From Palleronia caenipelagi (lineage in GTDB: Bacteria > Pseudomonadota > Alphaproteobacteria > Rhodobacterales > Rhodobacteraceae), in assembly GCF_007004065.1 (NCBI RefSeq), contig NZ_VFSV01000009.1, positions 79,249-143,248 of the forward strand: a stretch of DNA of 64,000 bases. Direction: 5' to 3'. The notes under the pieces were generated by a model. It made no database searches. It was not told where the DNA came from and worked only from the letters and a program-made list of their open reading frames with translations. This document shows, piece by piece, positions 27,720-35,469 of this stretch. The first letter of the stretch is position 1; every line of letters starts with the position of its first letter. The translations under genes were made by a program, and so were the position numbers.

Positions 27720-28394
27720 CTATTCAATCATTCCGGCAACGCCACCACCTTTGCGTCGCTGGCGCGCCGCTTCAATCCGACCAGGCAACTCGAAGGTGTA
27801 GATCAGGAAAAGAGTGGTGAAGTCCCGCAGCGCAGAGGCTTCTTCGTTTGTCACGTCGTCGACGTCGTGGACGGCCTCGTTTCGCAGATAGCGAATTTCG
27901 TGTGCAAGTTCGACGAGGGAAGGCGGCAAGCTGTTATTTTCCGCCAGCTTGTCGATACGCTTCTGAAGGGTTCCTTTGCCCTCCGGATCGATAGTTTTCA
28001 GGGCCCGCTCCAGTGTGCGTCCATAGCTGACCGCGGCGCTGGTGGGTTTGTCGAGTTGTGCAAAGATCGCTTCGGCTTCCCGCAGTGCGCTTTGCACCTT
28101 CTGCGGAAGGTGATCCACAATCCGTGGTTCGGGCAGCGATGGATGAATCTCATCAAGTCTAGATTCCTTAATCAGCTTTGCGGCGTTTTCGGGATCTTCG
28201 AGGAGCTTAGCCGCTTTGCCGTCGGGGTCGTCGAAGTATTTGGCAAACTTATACCGCGCGACAACACCATTGCGGCATGCGTTGCATGTCAGGAATGCCC
28301 AAAAAGCATACGTATCGACTGCGTAAGCCCCTCGCGGGGTAGCGGCGACTCTCTCTCTTCCACAATGCGGGCAGTGAATGGCGGGCTGGTACAT
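27720..28394 (-). CDS. DUF4145 domain protein with N-terminal zinc ribbon
   Basis: A 224-residue protein. A zinc-ribbon-like pair (CPHCGRE near residue 8 and CNACRNG near 37) precedes a helical DUF4145 domain: SAVSYGRTLERALKTIDPEG, LAENNSLPPSLVELAHEIR, LRNEAVHDVDDVT. The RNEAVHD segment resembles the R-x4-H motif of HEPN-type RNases (R..EAVH). DUF4145 proteins are frequent beside restriction and other defence genes. It lies between two 42-bp direct repeats and on the opposite strand to the phage genes around it, which suggests insertion as cargo. Confidence 0.82.
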   Translation of the reverse strand: MYQPAIHCPHCGRERVAATPRGAYAVDTYAFWAFLTCNACRNGVVARYKFAKYFDDPDGKAAKLLEDPENAAKLIKESRLDEIHPSLPEPRIVDHLPQKVQSALREAEAIFAQLDKPTSAAVSYGRTLERALKTIDPEGKGTLQKRIDKLAENNSLPPSLVELAHEIRYLRNEAVHDVDDVTNEEASALRDFTTLFLIYTFELPGRIEAARQRRKGGGVAGMIE

Positions 28395-28623
28395 GACTGA
28401 ACTCTTTCGCTCACGGCTTAGTGTTATGTTTTCCCAATATCAGGACGAGACCAGCCTGTCCCGCGCGATGCTCGAATGTGCGCTCGCGTTGAATGATCGC
28501 GAGCGCGATCAATTCCTTGCTGAACTGATCCACGAGGTCTGCTGTCAGCGTCTGACGATCCGGAACATGCGTAGGCAAGCTGCAACGTCGTTGCCTCCTT
28601 TAAATATCGGAGGGATCATTTGA
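28393..28623 (+). CDS. Small hypothetical protein coupled to the next gene
   Basis: A 76-residue protein beginning MTELFRSRLSVMFSQYQDET. Its stop overlaps the start of the following gene (TTTGATG). Its ATG at 28,393 overlaps the start codon of the DUF4145 gene on the other strand through a shared CATG. That leaves no room for its own promoter outside the DUF4145 coding region. The start could also be the upstream frame at 28,378. Confidence 0.55.
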   Translation: MTELFRSRLSVMFSQYQDETSLSRAMLECALALNDRERDQFLAELIHEVCCQRLTIRNMRRQAATSLPPLNIGGII

Positions 28624-29015
28624 TGCGGGCACAATTTGGATCATTTGGCGGCGAGTCTGCGCGCGGCGTGATATCCACAAACCCCATGCCTGTTGAAACG
28701 GACCAGACAGATCTGTCTGTGAGCCCGTCTGACCTGCAGGAGGTCGCCCGGCTGCGATTCGCCAACATGCTGCGCGCGTTGTTCCCGGAGGCGTCCGATG
28801 CCGAGGTCGCGCGGGCCTGTGCTGCGTATCTCGGATGCTCTCCCAAGACCGTCGAGCGCTGGCTGGCACTGGAAACCGGGGCGCCGTTCGAGGCGGTGTT
28901 CGCGCTGGGGTGCCGGTTTGGGGTGTTCCGCACCGCCGAGCTGCTGACGCTCGGGCAAAGCCGCCACTCGGTTATGGCGCTGATCGGCAGGAGGGTGTTC
29001 CGTGCTCGACGGTAG
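28623..29015 (+). CDS. Helix-turn-helix protein of the prophage early region
   Basis: A 130-residue protein. The segment VARACAAYLGCSPKTVERWLALETGAPFEAVFALG (about 62-98) looks like a helix-turn-helix with W in the recognition helix. The start at 28,623 has GGAGGG eight bases upstream. A later ATG at 28,686 lies inside repeat copy 2 and gives MPVETDQTDLSV. It is probably a DNA-binding regulator of early genes. No named family was recognised. Confidence 0.65.
   Translation: MRAQFGSFGGESARGVISTNPMPVETDQTDLSVSPSDLQEVARLRFANMLRALFPEASDAEVARACAAYLGCSPKTVERWLALETGAPFEAVFALGCRFGVFRTAELLTLGQSRHSVMALIGRRVFRARR
28679..28720 (+). repeat. 42-bp direct repeat, copy 2, with perfect 16-bp palindrome
   Basis: It matches 27,638-27,679 at 40 of 42 positions. 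It contains CAGACAGATCTGTCTG (28,704-28,719), a perfect palindrome; in copy 1 one base is changed. It lies in the N-terminal coding part of the 28,623 gene. Confidence 0.85.
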
Positions 29016-29343
29016 CGACTTCACCTGGGTGCTCTATTCAGACGTCTCCGATGTGGCGGCTGATGTACTGGTGTCGCGCGGGCGCCTGTGGGTGCTTAAC
29101 ACGCTCCTGCACTTCGCGGGCGGGTTCATCGGGATGATCCTGTCCTTCGGCTTTCCGGTTCTCGTGCGCCCGATGCTGGTGCTTCTGGGCGGCTACGCGG
29201 TGCTGCAGATCGTCCAGCTCGTGTACTCGCCCGGTGATATCTGGGTGCTGGTCTCTGACAGTTTTGTCGATCTCCTCGCCCCGCTCTTTGGCATGGCGAG
29301 CGCGTGGTCGATCATGATGATGGAGGCGCGGCGCGATGCGTGA
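29002..29343 (+). CDS. Membrane protein, unknown function
   Basis: A 113-residue protein with GTG start and AGGAGG upstream. It has two to three hydrophobic helices (GFIGMILSFGFPVLVRPMLV, LLGGYAVLQIVQLV, LFGMASAWSIMMM). It overlaps the upstream gene by 14 bp and the next small gene by 8 bp. It may sit in the inner membrane during early infection; the role is unknown. Confidence 0.65.
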   Translation: MLDGSDFTWVLYSDVSDVAADVLVSRGRLWVLNTLLHFAGGFIGMILSFGFPVLVRPMLVLLGGYAVLQIVQLVYSPGDIWVLVSDSFVDLLAPLFGMASAWSIMMMEARRDA

Positions 29344-29452
29344 CCTTCCAGATCCGACCTCCCCGGCAGATCCGGATTGGGTCCGGTACGGCCTGCATCC
29401 GGACAACACGCCGGATTGTGTCTGCCCCCAAAAAAGTCGCCGCCATGGGTAA
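29336..29452 (+). CDS. 38-residue small protein
   Basis: A short frame (MRDLPDPTSPADPDWVRYGL onward, ending CVCPQKSRRHG). GGAGG lies 9 bases upstream, and the frame overlaps both neighbours, including the start of the methyltransferase at 29,445. The ribosome site and coupling argue for translation. The function is unknown. Confidence 0.5.
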   Translation: MRDLPDPTSPADPDWVRYGLHPDNTPDCVCPQKSRRHG

Positions 29453-30011
29453 GCGCAGCGCATACCCGCGGCGCAGGCTTGACTGCTATGACACGCCGCC
29501 CGAGGCTGTGGCCCCGCTGATCGGCCATCTTGCGCCCGGTGTGCGCTATTGGGAGCCCTGTGCGGGCTCTGGCGCGCTTCTTACTGCTCTGGCAGGGCAT
29601 GCGATGTGCGTGGGTGCAACTGACATCGAACCGCGTAGCCGTCTTGTGCGTCGCGCGGCGGCGGAGGCGCTGACGGCGCGGCGGATTGCCAAGGCAGGCG
29701 CGGAAAGGTTTATCACGAACCCGCCCTACCCCTCGAACGGCTCCAAGGGCGAGCCCACCCTCGGCCTGATCCGCCATCTGGCTGCGATCCGGCCCACATG
29801 GATGTTGCTGCCATTCGATTTCACGGCGAACCAGTATTTCGCCAGCGTGGCGTCGATCTGCGTCAAGATCCTGCCGATCGGTCGCGTCTCATGGATGTTC
29901 AATGGCGATGGCGGGAAAGAGAACTCCGCCTGGGTACTGTTTGATGCGGCTCATGTCGGGCCGACTCGGTTCTTCGCAAACACCCCGTCAGTCCGGAGGA
30001 TCGCCGCATGA
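29445..30011 (+). CDS. Probable adenine-specific DNA methyltransferase
   Basis: A 188-residue protein. The SAM-binding motif is WEPCAGSGALLTAL (about residues 30-43) and the catalytic motif is FITNPPYPSNG (NPPY). DTPPEAVAPLIGHL before the SAM motif is typical of phage Dam-like enzymes. It probably methylates adenine-N6 in phage DNA to evade restriction. The start at 29,445 (MGKRSAYPRRRLDCYDTPP) overlaps the 38-residue gene. Longer upstream frames are in conflict with the membrane protein gene. Confidence 0.8.
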   Translation: MGKRSAYPRRRLDCYDTPPEAVAPLIGHLAPGVRYWEPCAGSGALLTALAGHAMCVGATDIEPRSRLVRRAAAEALTARRIAKAGAERFITNPPYPSNGSKGEPTLGLIRHLAAIRPTWMLLPFDFTANQYFASVASICVKILPIGRVSWMFNGDGGKENSAWVLFDAAHVGPTRFFANTPSVRRIAA

Positions 30012-30325
30012 AACGTCAGAAGACCGCTCAGGAGATCCTCGCTGAACGTGTGCTCGTCGCTGTTTGTGGCCATCTTTGCCTCGAGACGATCCGCAATGAG
30101 AACTTCGTCATGTGGCTCGGTGTCCTTGAAAAGGTAGCCCCGCATTGTGCGCGGAGTGATGCAGCGCTCGCGCCACTCCGGTGCGCGGCCAATAACCTGC
30201 TGCGCGCACGCCCTGGAAAGGCACGCGATACCGCCCTGTGTCAGCTTCGGTTTCAGGTGGCTCACTACTTCGCCGCCATGGCTGCGAAGCGCCTCGAAGA
30301 ATGGACTGGCGGAGGGCGGAGCTGA
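30008..30325 (+). CDS. Hypothetical protein between methyltransferase and primase
   Basis: A 105-residue helical protein (MKRQKTAQEILAERVLVAVC onward). It overlaps the methyltransferase by ATGA and the primase start by TGATG, so it is coupled to both. No motif was recognised. Confidence 0.6.
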   Translation: MKRQKTAQEILAERVLVAVCGHLCLETIRNENFVMWLGVLEKVAPHCARSDAALAPLRCAANNLLRARPGKARDTALCQLRFQVAHYFAAMAAKRLEEWTGGGRS

Positions 30326-31446
30326 TGACACACGCAGATGACCCCCGGCTTGTCGAGGCCAAGGCGATCCCCATGGCCAATGTGGTCGATCGTCTTGGCA
30401 TCGTTGGGCTGAAGCGCCAGTCGGGGGAATTGATCGGGCCGTGTCCGCTCTGTGGCGGGCGGGATCGCTTCGGGATCAATCTGCGGACCGGTGCCTTCCT
30501 GTGCCGCAAATGCGACCTGCGCGGCGGCGATCAGATTGCCCTCGTGCGTGGTGTTCAGGGTGTGGACTTCAAAGCGGCGCTCACATGGCTTTGCGGGAAT
30601 GCCCCGGCGGAGATCGATGAGGCCGAACGGGCCCGCCGTCGCCGCAAGGCCGCAGAGGCAGAACGAAAGCAGCGGGAAGCGCAGGAGCGCTACCGGCGCA
30701 AGGCGATCAGCGACGCGCGCACCATCTGGTCAAAGGCGAGGCCCGGTCATCTTGGGGTCGTTCGCGCCTACCTGCAGTCGCGCGGGTTCACGGAGCAGCT
30801 CTTGCCGGAGATCCCGACGGCTCTGCGATTCATCGTGGAACATCCCTATGTGAAGAAGATTGGCCGGGAGCTTGTGACCGTTCATCGGGGGCCGTGCATG
30901 ATTGCCGGCATCCTCAATCCTGCGGGCGAGTTGACTGCCGTTCATCAGACATGGGTCGATCGGGACCCGCCACATAGCAAGGCCCGCATCCAGTTCGAGG
31001 GCGAGGACATGCCCGCGAAGCTTGTACGCGGCTCGAAAAAGGCCGGCGCGATCCGACTGTCGACCCCGCCCGGATCTGAGGCCCTCGTGATGGGCGAAGG
31101 GATTGAGACCACGCTGACCGCGATGGTCGTGGGTCATTACCCGAACGCAGCCTACTGGGCCGGTGTGGATCTTGGGAACATGGCCGGGCGCATGAAAAAG
31201 GTCGAGGGCCGCCGATACTCTGGCCTGCCGGATATGAGCGACCGGGACGCATTTGTCCCGCCAGATTGGGTCAAGCGTCTTGTTTTCATCATGGATGGCG
31301 ACAGCGATCCCGTCATGACCCGCGCGAAGCTCGACTGCGGATTGCGGCGCGCGATGGCCGTGCGTCCCGGATTGAAGGCTCAGATCATACACGCGGGTGC
31401 CGGTGTCGATCTGAACGATTTGCTGATGGGGAAAGCCGATGGATGA
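30325..31446 (+). CDS. DNA primase with CHC2 zinc finger and Toprim-like domain
   Basis: A 373-residue protein. The zinc ribbon uses C40, C43, C60 and C63 (GPCPLCGGRDRF, FLCRKCDLRG). The later part has a DUF7146-like segment (PYVKKIGRELVTVHRGPCMI) and a Toprim-type half (EALVMGEGIETTLTAM, then RLVFIMDGDSDP). It makes primers for phage replication. The start at 30,325 follows GGAGGGCGGAG. It overlaps the helicase start by 8 bp, so primase and helicase work as a pair. Confidence 0.88.
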   Translation: MTHADDPRLVEAKAIPMANVVDRLGIVGLKRQSGELIGPCPLCGGRDRFGINLRTGAFLCRKCDLRGGDQIALVRGVQGVDFKAALTWLCGNAPAEIDEAERARRRRKAAEAERKQREAQERYRRKAISDARTIWSKARPGHLGVVRAYLQSRGFTEQLLPEIPTALRFIVEHPYVKKIGRELVTVHRGPCMIAGILNPAGELTAVHQTWVDRDPPHSKARIQFEGEDMPAKLVRGSKKAGAIRLSTPPGSEALVMGEGIETTLTAMVVGHYPNAAYWAGVDLGNMAGRMKKVEGRRYSGLPDMSDRDAFVPPDWVKRLVFIMDGDSDPVMTRAKLDCGLRRAMAVRPGLKAQIIHAGAGVDLNDLLMGKADG

Positions 31447-33292
31447 TGATCTGGATCGCGTCCGGGCAACGTTCGAAGGCGCCGAAGATGTCGCGCCAGC
31501 AGAGGGATTTCCCAGCGATGCCCCCGGAGACACCGGAGGCAATGATGGCGCGCCGCCCCGCACCCCTGATCTGCCCATGCCGGAAATGGATGGGGCTAAG
31601 CTGACGCAGAACGATACCGGCAATGCCCTGCGCTTCGCGCTCTATTGCGGCGCTGATGTGCTCTACGTGCCGCGCGTTGGCTGGCATGTCTGGGACGGCC
31701 GGCGGTGGAAGCTTGATCCGGATGGAATCGCGGTCCGACGGCATGCTCAGACGATCCATGAGTGGATCGAAAAGGAAATCCTGCACGTTCAGCTCAGTTC
31801 ATCTGAGCAGGCCCGGGTCGATCGTCTGGAGGCCATCAAGAATGAATTGGTCGATTTCGACAGGATACATGCCGCGCGATCCGAAGATGAACGCTCGGAG
31901 AAGCGGAAAGACCTGTTGTCGGAGCGCGACAAGCTGACCGCAGAACTCTGGGGGCGCGGCTCGACCCGACAGCGACACAAGACGTTTGCGCGGTCGTCGG
32001 GCAACACCAACGCGATCAAGAACATGTTGTCAGAGGCGGTGACCAGCCTAAGCAAGGATGTCGAAGATCTCGATGCCGACCCTTTGACCGTGAACACCAT
32101 GTCGGGCGTGTTGCGGTTCAAGGTGACCGATATGCGCGCCGACGGCGCGGGCAAGGTCGCGGAGGTCGATCTCCTGCCGCATGATCGCGAGATCCCCATT
32201 GGATCTGCGAACCGGTCTCAGTTCATCACAAAAATGATGCCAGTCGAGTATGACCCATCGGCGGAGTGCCCAAAGTTCCTGGCCTTCCTCGAGCGTGTTC
32301 TGCCAGATCCGGCGGAGCGGGCTTTTGTCCAGCGGTGGTTCGGGCTCAGCATGACCGCACTGCCGGTCCAGAAGTTCCTGTATTGCTACGGCATGGGCGC
32401 CAACGGGAAGTCGCTCTTGACCGGCCTGATGCGTCGGATGCTGGGCGATTACGCCACGATGGTCCGGATCGAGAGCCTGACCGGCAAGAACCGCAAATCG
32501 GGTTCTGACGCGACGCCAGACCTGATGCGTCTGATCGGTGCCCGCGCTGCGATCACGAATGAGCCGGAGGAAGGCGAACGCCTTCAGGAGCAGAAGGTGA
32601 AGGAAATGACCGGCGGCGATGAGATGCTGGTCCGCAACCTGCACTCCGACTTCGTGGCCTTCACGCCTTATTTCAAGCTGACCTTCACCGGGAACCACAA
32701 GCTCGATATCCGTGGCACGGATGACGGCATCTGGCGGCGCCCGATGCTGCTGTTCTTCGGTGTCCAGATCCCCGAATCCGAGCGCGATGAAAAGCTGGGG
32801 GACACCCTCTTCGAGGAAGAGCGTTCTGGCATCCTGAACTGGATGATCGATGGGTTGCTCGACTATCTGGAGCGCGGCTTACAGGAGCCGCTGTCCGTTC
32901 AGGAAGCGACCGAGGACTACCGCCGGGACAGCGATCCCGTTGGAGACTTCCTCGCGACCGCTTGCGAGATCGATGGCGGCTCCGACTTCCTGTCGGCCCG
33001 CGATCTGGTCGATGCGTGCTACCTGTATCTGCTCGAGAACACCGCACATGCCTGGCAGCCGGGCAACCTGCAGCGCAAGCTGAAGGAACGCTCGGGGAAA
33101 TACGCCCATCCCATCACCGGCAAGACTTACACGCGCCACAAGCGCAACGGCACCTGGGGATATTCCGGCGTGCGATTGACCGATACCATGCGAGACCGCC
33201 TCGATGACGCGCCCCGCGATGCCAAGGGCCTGCCGCAGCTCCGAAAGGAGAGCGGCGGTTACTCCCCGTCTGGTGGATCCGACCCACTATGA
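31439..33292 (+). CDS. P4-family phage helicase/primase
   Basis: A 617-residue D5/P4-type superfamily III helicase. Walker A is GMGANGKSLLTG (Lys324), and a Walker B-like acidic stretch follows (AAITNEPEEGERL). Then come the sensor region LKLTFTGNHKLDIRGTDDG and arginine-finger-like WRRPMLLFF, and a C-terminal winged domain (ARDLVDACYLYLLENT). It probably unwinds the phage origin. The N-terminal ~50 residues are acidic and proline-rich. Confidence 0.9.
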   Translation: MDDDLDRVRATFEGAEDVAPAEGFPSDAPGDTGGNDGAPPRTPDLPMPEMDGAKLTQNDTGNALRFALYCGADVLYVPRVGWHVWDGRRWKLDPDGIAVRRHAQTIHEWIEKEILHVQLSSSEQARVDRLEAIKNELVDFDRIHAARSEDERSEKRKDLLSERDKLTAELWGRGSTRQRHKTFARSSGNTNAIKNMLSEAVTSLSKDVEDLDADPLTVNTMSGVLRFKVTDMRADGAGKVAEVDLLPHDREIPIGSANRSQFITKMMPVEYDPSAECPKFLAFLERVLPDPAERAFVQRWFGLSMTALPVQKFLYCYGMGANGKSLLTGLMRRMLGDYATMVRIESLTGKNRKSGSDATPDLMRLIGARAAITNEPEEGERLQEQKVKEMTGGDEMLVRNLHSDFVAFTPYFKLTFTGNHKLDIRGTDDGIWRRPMLLFFGVQIPESERDEKLGDTLFEEERSGILNWMIDGLLDYLERGLQEPLSVQEATEDYRRDSDPVGDFLATACEIDGGSDFLSARDLVDACYLYLLENTAHAWQPGNLQRKLKERSGKYAHPITGKTYTRHKRNGTWGYSGVRLTDTMRDRLDDAPRDAKGLPQLRKESGGYSPSGGSDPL

Positions 33293-33759
33293 CGCGCAGG
33301 GCGGCATATCCCAGCGCTTCAGCCGCCCGCACCCCGCACCCCATCACCCAAATCCGAGATAATCCGGGGCAGATCGTCCAGTTCTGCCCCGGATCGGGGC
33401 GCGTTCTTTCGTTAGCGGCCATCTCGATAATCCCGTTCGTTCGGAGGATTAGACATAAATCGGGGCGCACGGGGCGCTTGGGGCAGAAATCTGCAAGGTA
33501 CGCACGTGCGCGACCCTTCCGGGGTCTGGGGGTCGGTAGTCTTGCGCATAGGTCAGATATTTGCGCCCTATCTGCCCCGCGTGCCCCGCCACCATGTTTC
33601 CCGCCTTTCTTTCATAGGGTTACGGCTGCGTACTTCTCGGACGGGTTCTGCCCCATCATGCGCAGTTCTGCCCCCCCTGCCCCGCATCACTCCCCCCTAA
33701 AACAACATCTTGCCCCTCTCTCTTTCGAGGCAACAAAATCAAGTAAATCGAGGTCAGGT
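33293..33759. other. 467-bp gap with repeated GGGGCAGA-type motifs
   Basis: No credible gene; a frame stays open through it but reads like noise. TCTGCCCC or its complement GGGGCAGA occurs at about 33,366, 33,383, 33,480, 33,571, 33,647 and 33,666. Three GGGGC units lie at a 9-bp period at 33,462-33,484. It follows the replication genes, so a replication origin with iteron-like sites is possible; a regulatory region is the alternative. Confidence 0.5.
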
Positions 33760-34506
33760 ATGAGCACCAAAATTCAGAAAGCGCGCGAAACGAGCTGGGC
33801 TGAAGAGGCAATCGAGGCCGAACGGGTGAAGCCACCAGAGCGGTTTCGGTATGGAAGTGACGAAGCGGCTCGGATCGATGCTGTTCGGCATGCCGCCCGC
33901 AATCCGAAGTCATGCAGCCGCGAGATACCGGTCGCACCGGCGCGCGGTCCGGTCGCGGAGTTCCGTGAGACTGTCAGTCTGCCGAAGGGCGATGGCTTTC
34001 AACTGGCTGAGGCACCCTATCGCGCCGGGTGCCCCGGACGGGTGCGCGATGTCTTCGACATCATGACTGAACAAGCGATGCGGCGGCGTGGTGGTCGTGC
34101 GCCCTTCACTGCGGGTCAGGTTCAGATCGCGCGGGACTATAGGGCTCTCTTTGAGCGGGTGCAGAGCGCAGGAATGAAGTGCTCAGCTGACCTGAACGCG
34201 GTGCGGGGTGGCGATGGTGGCCGCGACTTCATGGACGTGTTCATCGCGGATTCGGAGCGGCTCAGGCGTCTCCAACGGGCCATCGGTGCGGGTGATGCTC
34301 TGGCGCCCCGGCGGGATGGAGCGCACAACATGGATCGCGGGACGCGGCGTTCTATCACGGATGCCCGTCTTGTAGAAATGGTGTGCGTTGGGCAAGAGCC
34401 GCTGAGCGCCGTTCTAAGGGCCCATGGCTGGGCTTTGGCCGGAAAAAACAGAAAGTGCCTGCACGACGCCCTGTGCGCCAGTCTGGAGCGTATGCGGTGC
34501 GGCTAA
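33760..34506 (+). CDS. Possible late-gene regulator, unknown family
   Basis: A 248-residue basic protein starting MSTKIQKARETSWAEEAIEA. The C-terminal segment (LVEMVCVGQEPLSAVLRAHGW) looks like a helix-turn-helix, and the middle (TAGQVQIARDYRALFERVQS) is helical. Its place, after replication genes and just before a promoter-like sequence and terminator leading into the late operon, is that of lambda Q. I cannot place it in a named family; the regulator role is inferred from position and the possible DNA-binding segment. Confidence 0.6.
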   Translation: MSTKIQKARETSWAEEAIEAERVKPPERFRYGSDEAARIDAVRHAARNPKSCSREIPVAPARGPVAEFRETVSLPKGDGFQLAEAPYRAGCPGRVRDVFDIMTEQAMRRRGGRAPFTAGQVQIARDYRALFERVQSAGMKCSADLNAVRGGDGGRDFMDVFIADSERLRRLQRAIGAGDALAPRRDGAHNMDRGTRRSITDARLVEMVCVGQEPLSAVLRAHGWALAGKNRKCLHDALCASLERMRCG

Positions 34507-34515
34507 GAAGGCAGG

Positions 34516-34534
34516 CTACAAAATGTAGTTGACA
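34516..34534 (+). promoter_or_regulatory. Possible late promoter elements
   Basis: An inverted repeat CTACAAAATGTAG (34,516-34,528) abuts TTGACA (34,529-34,534), a perfect -35 hexamer. An AT-rich run, GATATATATC, follows at 34,558, but the spacing from the hexamer (about 23) is not canonical. It may need an activator. Confidence 0.45.
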
Positions 34535-34577
34535 CTTAGTTCCTCCGAATGCGACAGGATATATATCATCATTAAAT

Positions 34578-34609
34578 GCGCCCGCAGGGATTCCCTGTCG
34601 GGCGCTTTT
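34578..34609 (+). terminator. Strong terminator before the late operon
   Basis: GCGCCCGCAGGG pairs with CCCTG-T-CGGGCGC (one bulged T, 3-nt loop) and is followed by TTTT. It lies between the putative regulator gene and the first late gene, which is where a lambda-type tR' terminator would be. Confidence 0.8.
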
Positions 34610-34626
34610 GCATTGGGGAGATCGGA

Positions 34627-34881
34627 ATGCTGATCGGCCACATCGAAGGTGCGACCCGGACAATCGGGAAGTCACAAGGCTATCTGGGCCTCCCAATACG
34701 CGACGAAACCTTGGACTGCGTAATCAACGGACAGGGAACGCCTGCCATGGTGACAGCGTGGCATCCGACACCTGATGAACTGCGGGCGCTGGTCAACGGC
34801 GCTCCGGTTCACGTTCGACTGCTCGGCCAATCGCACCCACCGATCATGGTGTCTGTTGGTCCGGAGCCGGATCCGGTCTGA
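34627..34881 (+). CDS. Small hypothetical phage protein
   Basis: An 84-residue protein starting MLIGHIEGATRTIGKSQGYL, with TAWHPTPDELRALVNGAPVH and a C-terminal VRLLGQSHPPIMVSVG. GGGGAGATCGG precedes the ATG. It is the first gene of the late operon, in front of HNH. The beta-rich pattern suggests a compact fold; function unknown. Confidence 0.7.
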   Translation: MLIGHIEGATRTIGKSQGYLGLPIRDETLDCVINGQGTPAMVTAWHPTPDELRALVNGAPVHVRLLGQSHPPIMVSVGPEPDPV

Positions 34882-34883
34882 CC

Positions 34884-35249
34884 ATGCCGCGTCTGACTTC
34901 GGTGCCCGCGAGAGTGGCGGGGCAAGCCTCACGCCTCGGCGTTGCGGATCGATCGGAAGCGGAGCGGCACCGGCAGCGCGACCAGATGCAGCCGTGGCGC
35001 GGCTGGTACAAGACGGCGCGGTGGCAGAAGCTCCGCAGGAAGGTGATCAAGCGGGACGGTTGCATCTGTCAGGAGACCGGCGTCCTGCTGGTCGGCGTCC
35101 ATCCTGCACCTGACAGTCCAGTGGTGGACCACATTCGCCCCCATCGCGGCAATGCCAAGCTGTTCTGGGATGAGCGCAACCTGCAGACGGTATCGAAGGC
35201 CTACCATGACCGGGAGAAGCAGAGCCTCGAGGCTCGCGGTCTGAGCTGA
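34884..35249 (+). CDS. Phage HNH endonuclease
   Basis: A 121-residue HNH nuclease. It contains WYKTARWQKLRRKVIKRDGC, the beta-beta-alpha core PVVDHIRPHRGN (DH motif) and DERNLQTVSKAYHDREK (asparagine and histidine of HNH). Short HNH proteins next to the terminase are common in HK97-type phages and help cleave packaged DNA. The usual second zinc cysteine pair is reduced, with one cysteine pair at CICQ. Confidence 0.88.
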   Translation: MPRLTSVPARVAGQASRLGVADRSEAERHRQRDQMQPWRGWYKTARWQKLRRKVIKRDGCICQETGVLLVGVHPAPDSPVVDHIRPHRGNAKLFWDERNLQTVSKAYHDREKQSLEARGLS

Positions 35250-35437
35250 TGGTGGCCGATGAATGCCGGAAAGCGCTGCGAGAAATCAAAGCGAAATTGC
35301 GTCAGGCTGACGACCTGGCGGCAGATCTTCGTGACGCCGGGTTCAATGTCGCGATCGATTGGTGCGTGACGATCGGACCTAAGGAGCAACCGAGCAATGG
35401 GGGGGTGGGTCCAAACTCAGGCGGTCAGACCGCCTAG
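35249..35437 (+). CDS. Small hypothetical phage protein
   Basis: A 62-residue protein (MVADECRKALREIKAKLRQA onward), probably a helix followed by a short beta part. The start overlaps the HNH stop (TGATG). Unknown function. Confidence 0.6.
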   Translation: MVADECRKALREIKAKLRQADDLAADLRDAGFNVAIDWCVTIGPKEQPSNGGVGPNSGGQTA

Positions 35438-35469
35438 ACCCGCGCCCCCCGCTTTGGGAGATTTTTTTC

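Noticed and set aside
27543..28400. A 285-residue plus-strand frame beginning near repeat copy 1
   Set aside because: It is antisense to the DUF4145 gene except for its first part, and only the repeat-derived segment resembles coding sequence.
33289..33759. A 157-residue upstream extension of the late-regulator gene
   Set aside because: Residue content is noise-like and the region holds repeated motifs; ATG 33,760 is a better start.
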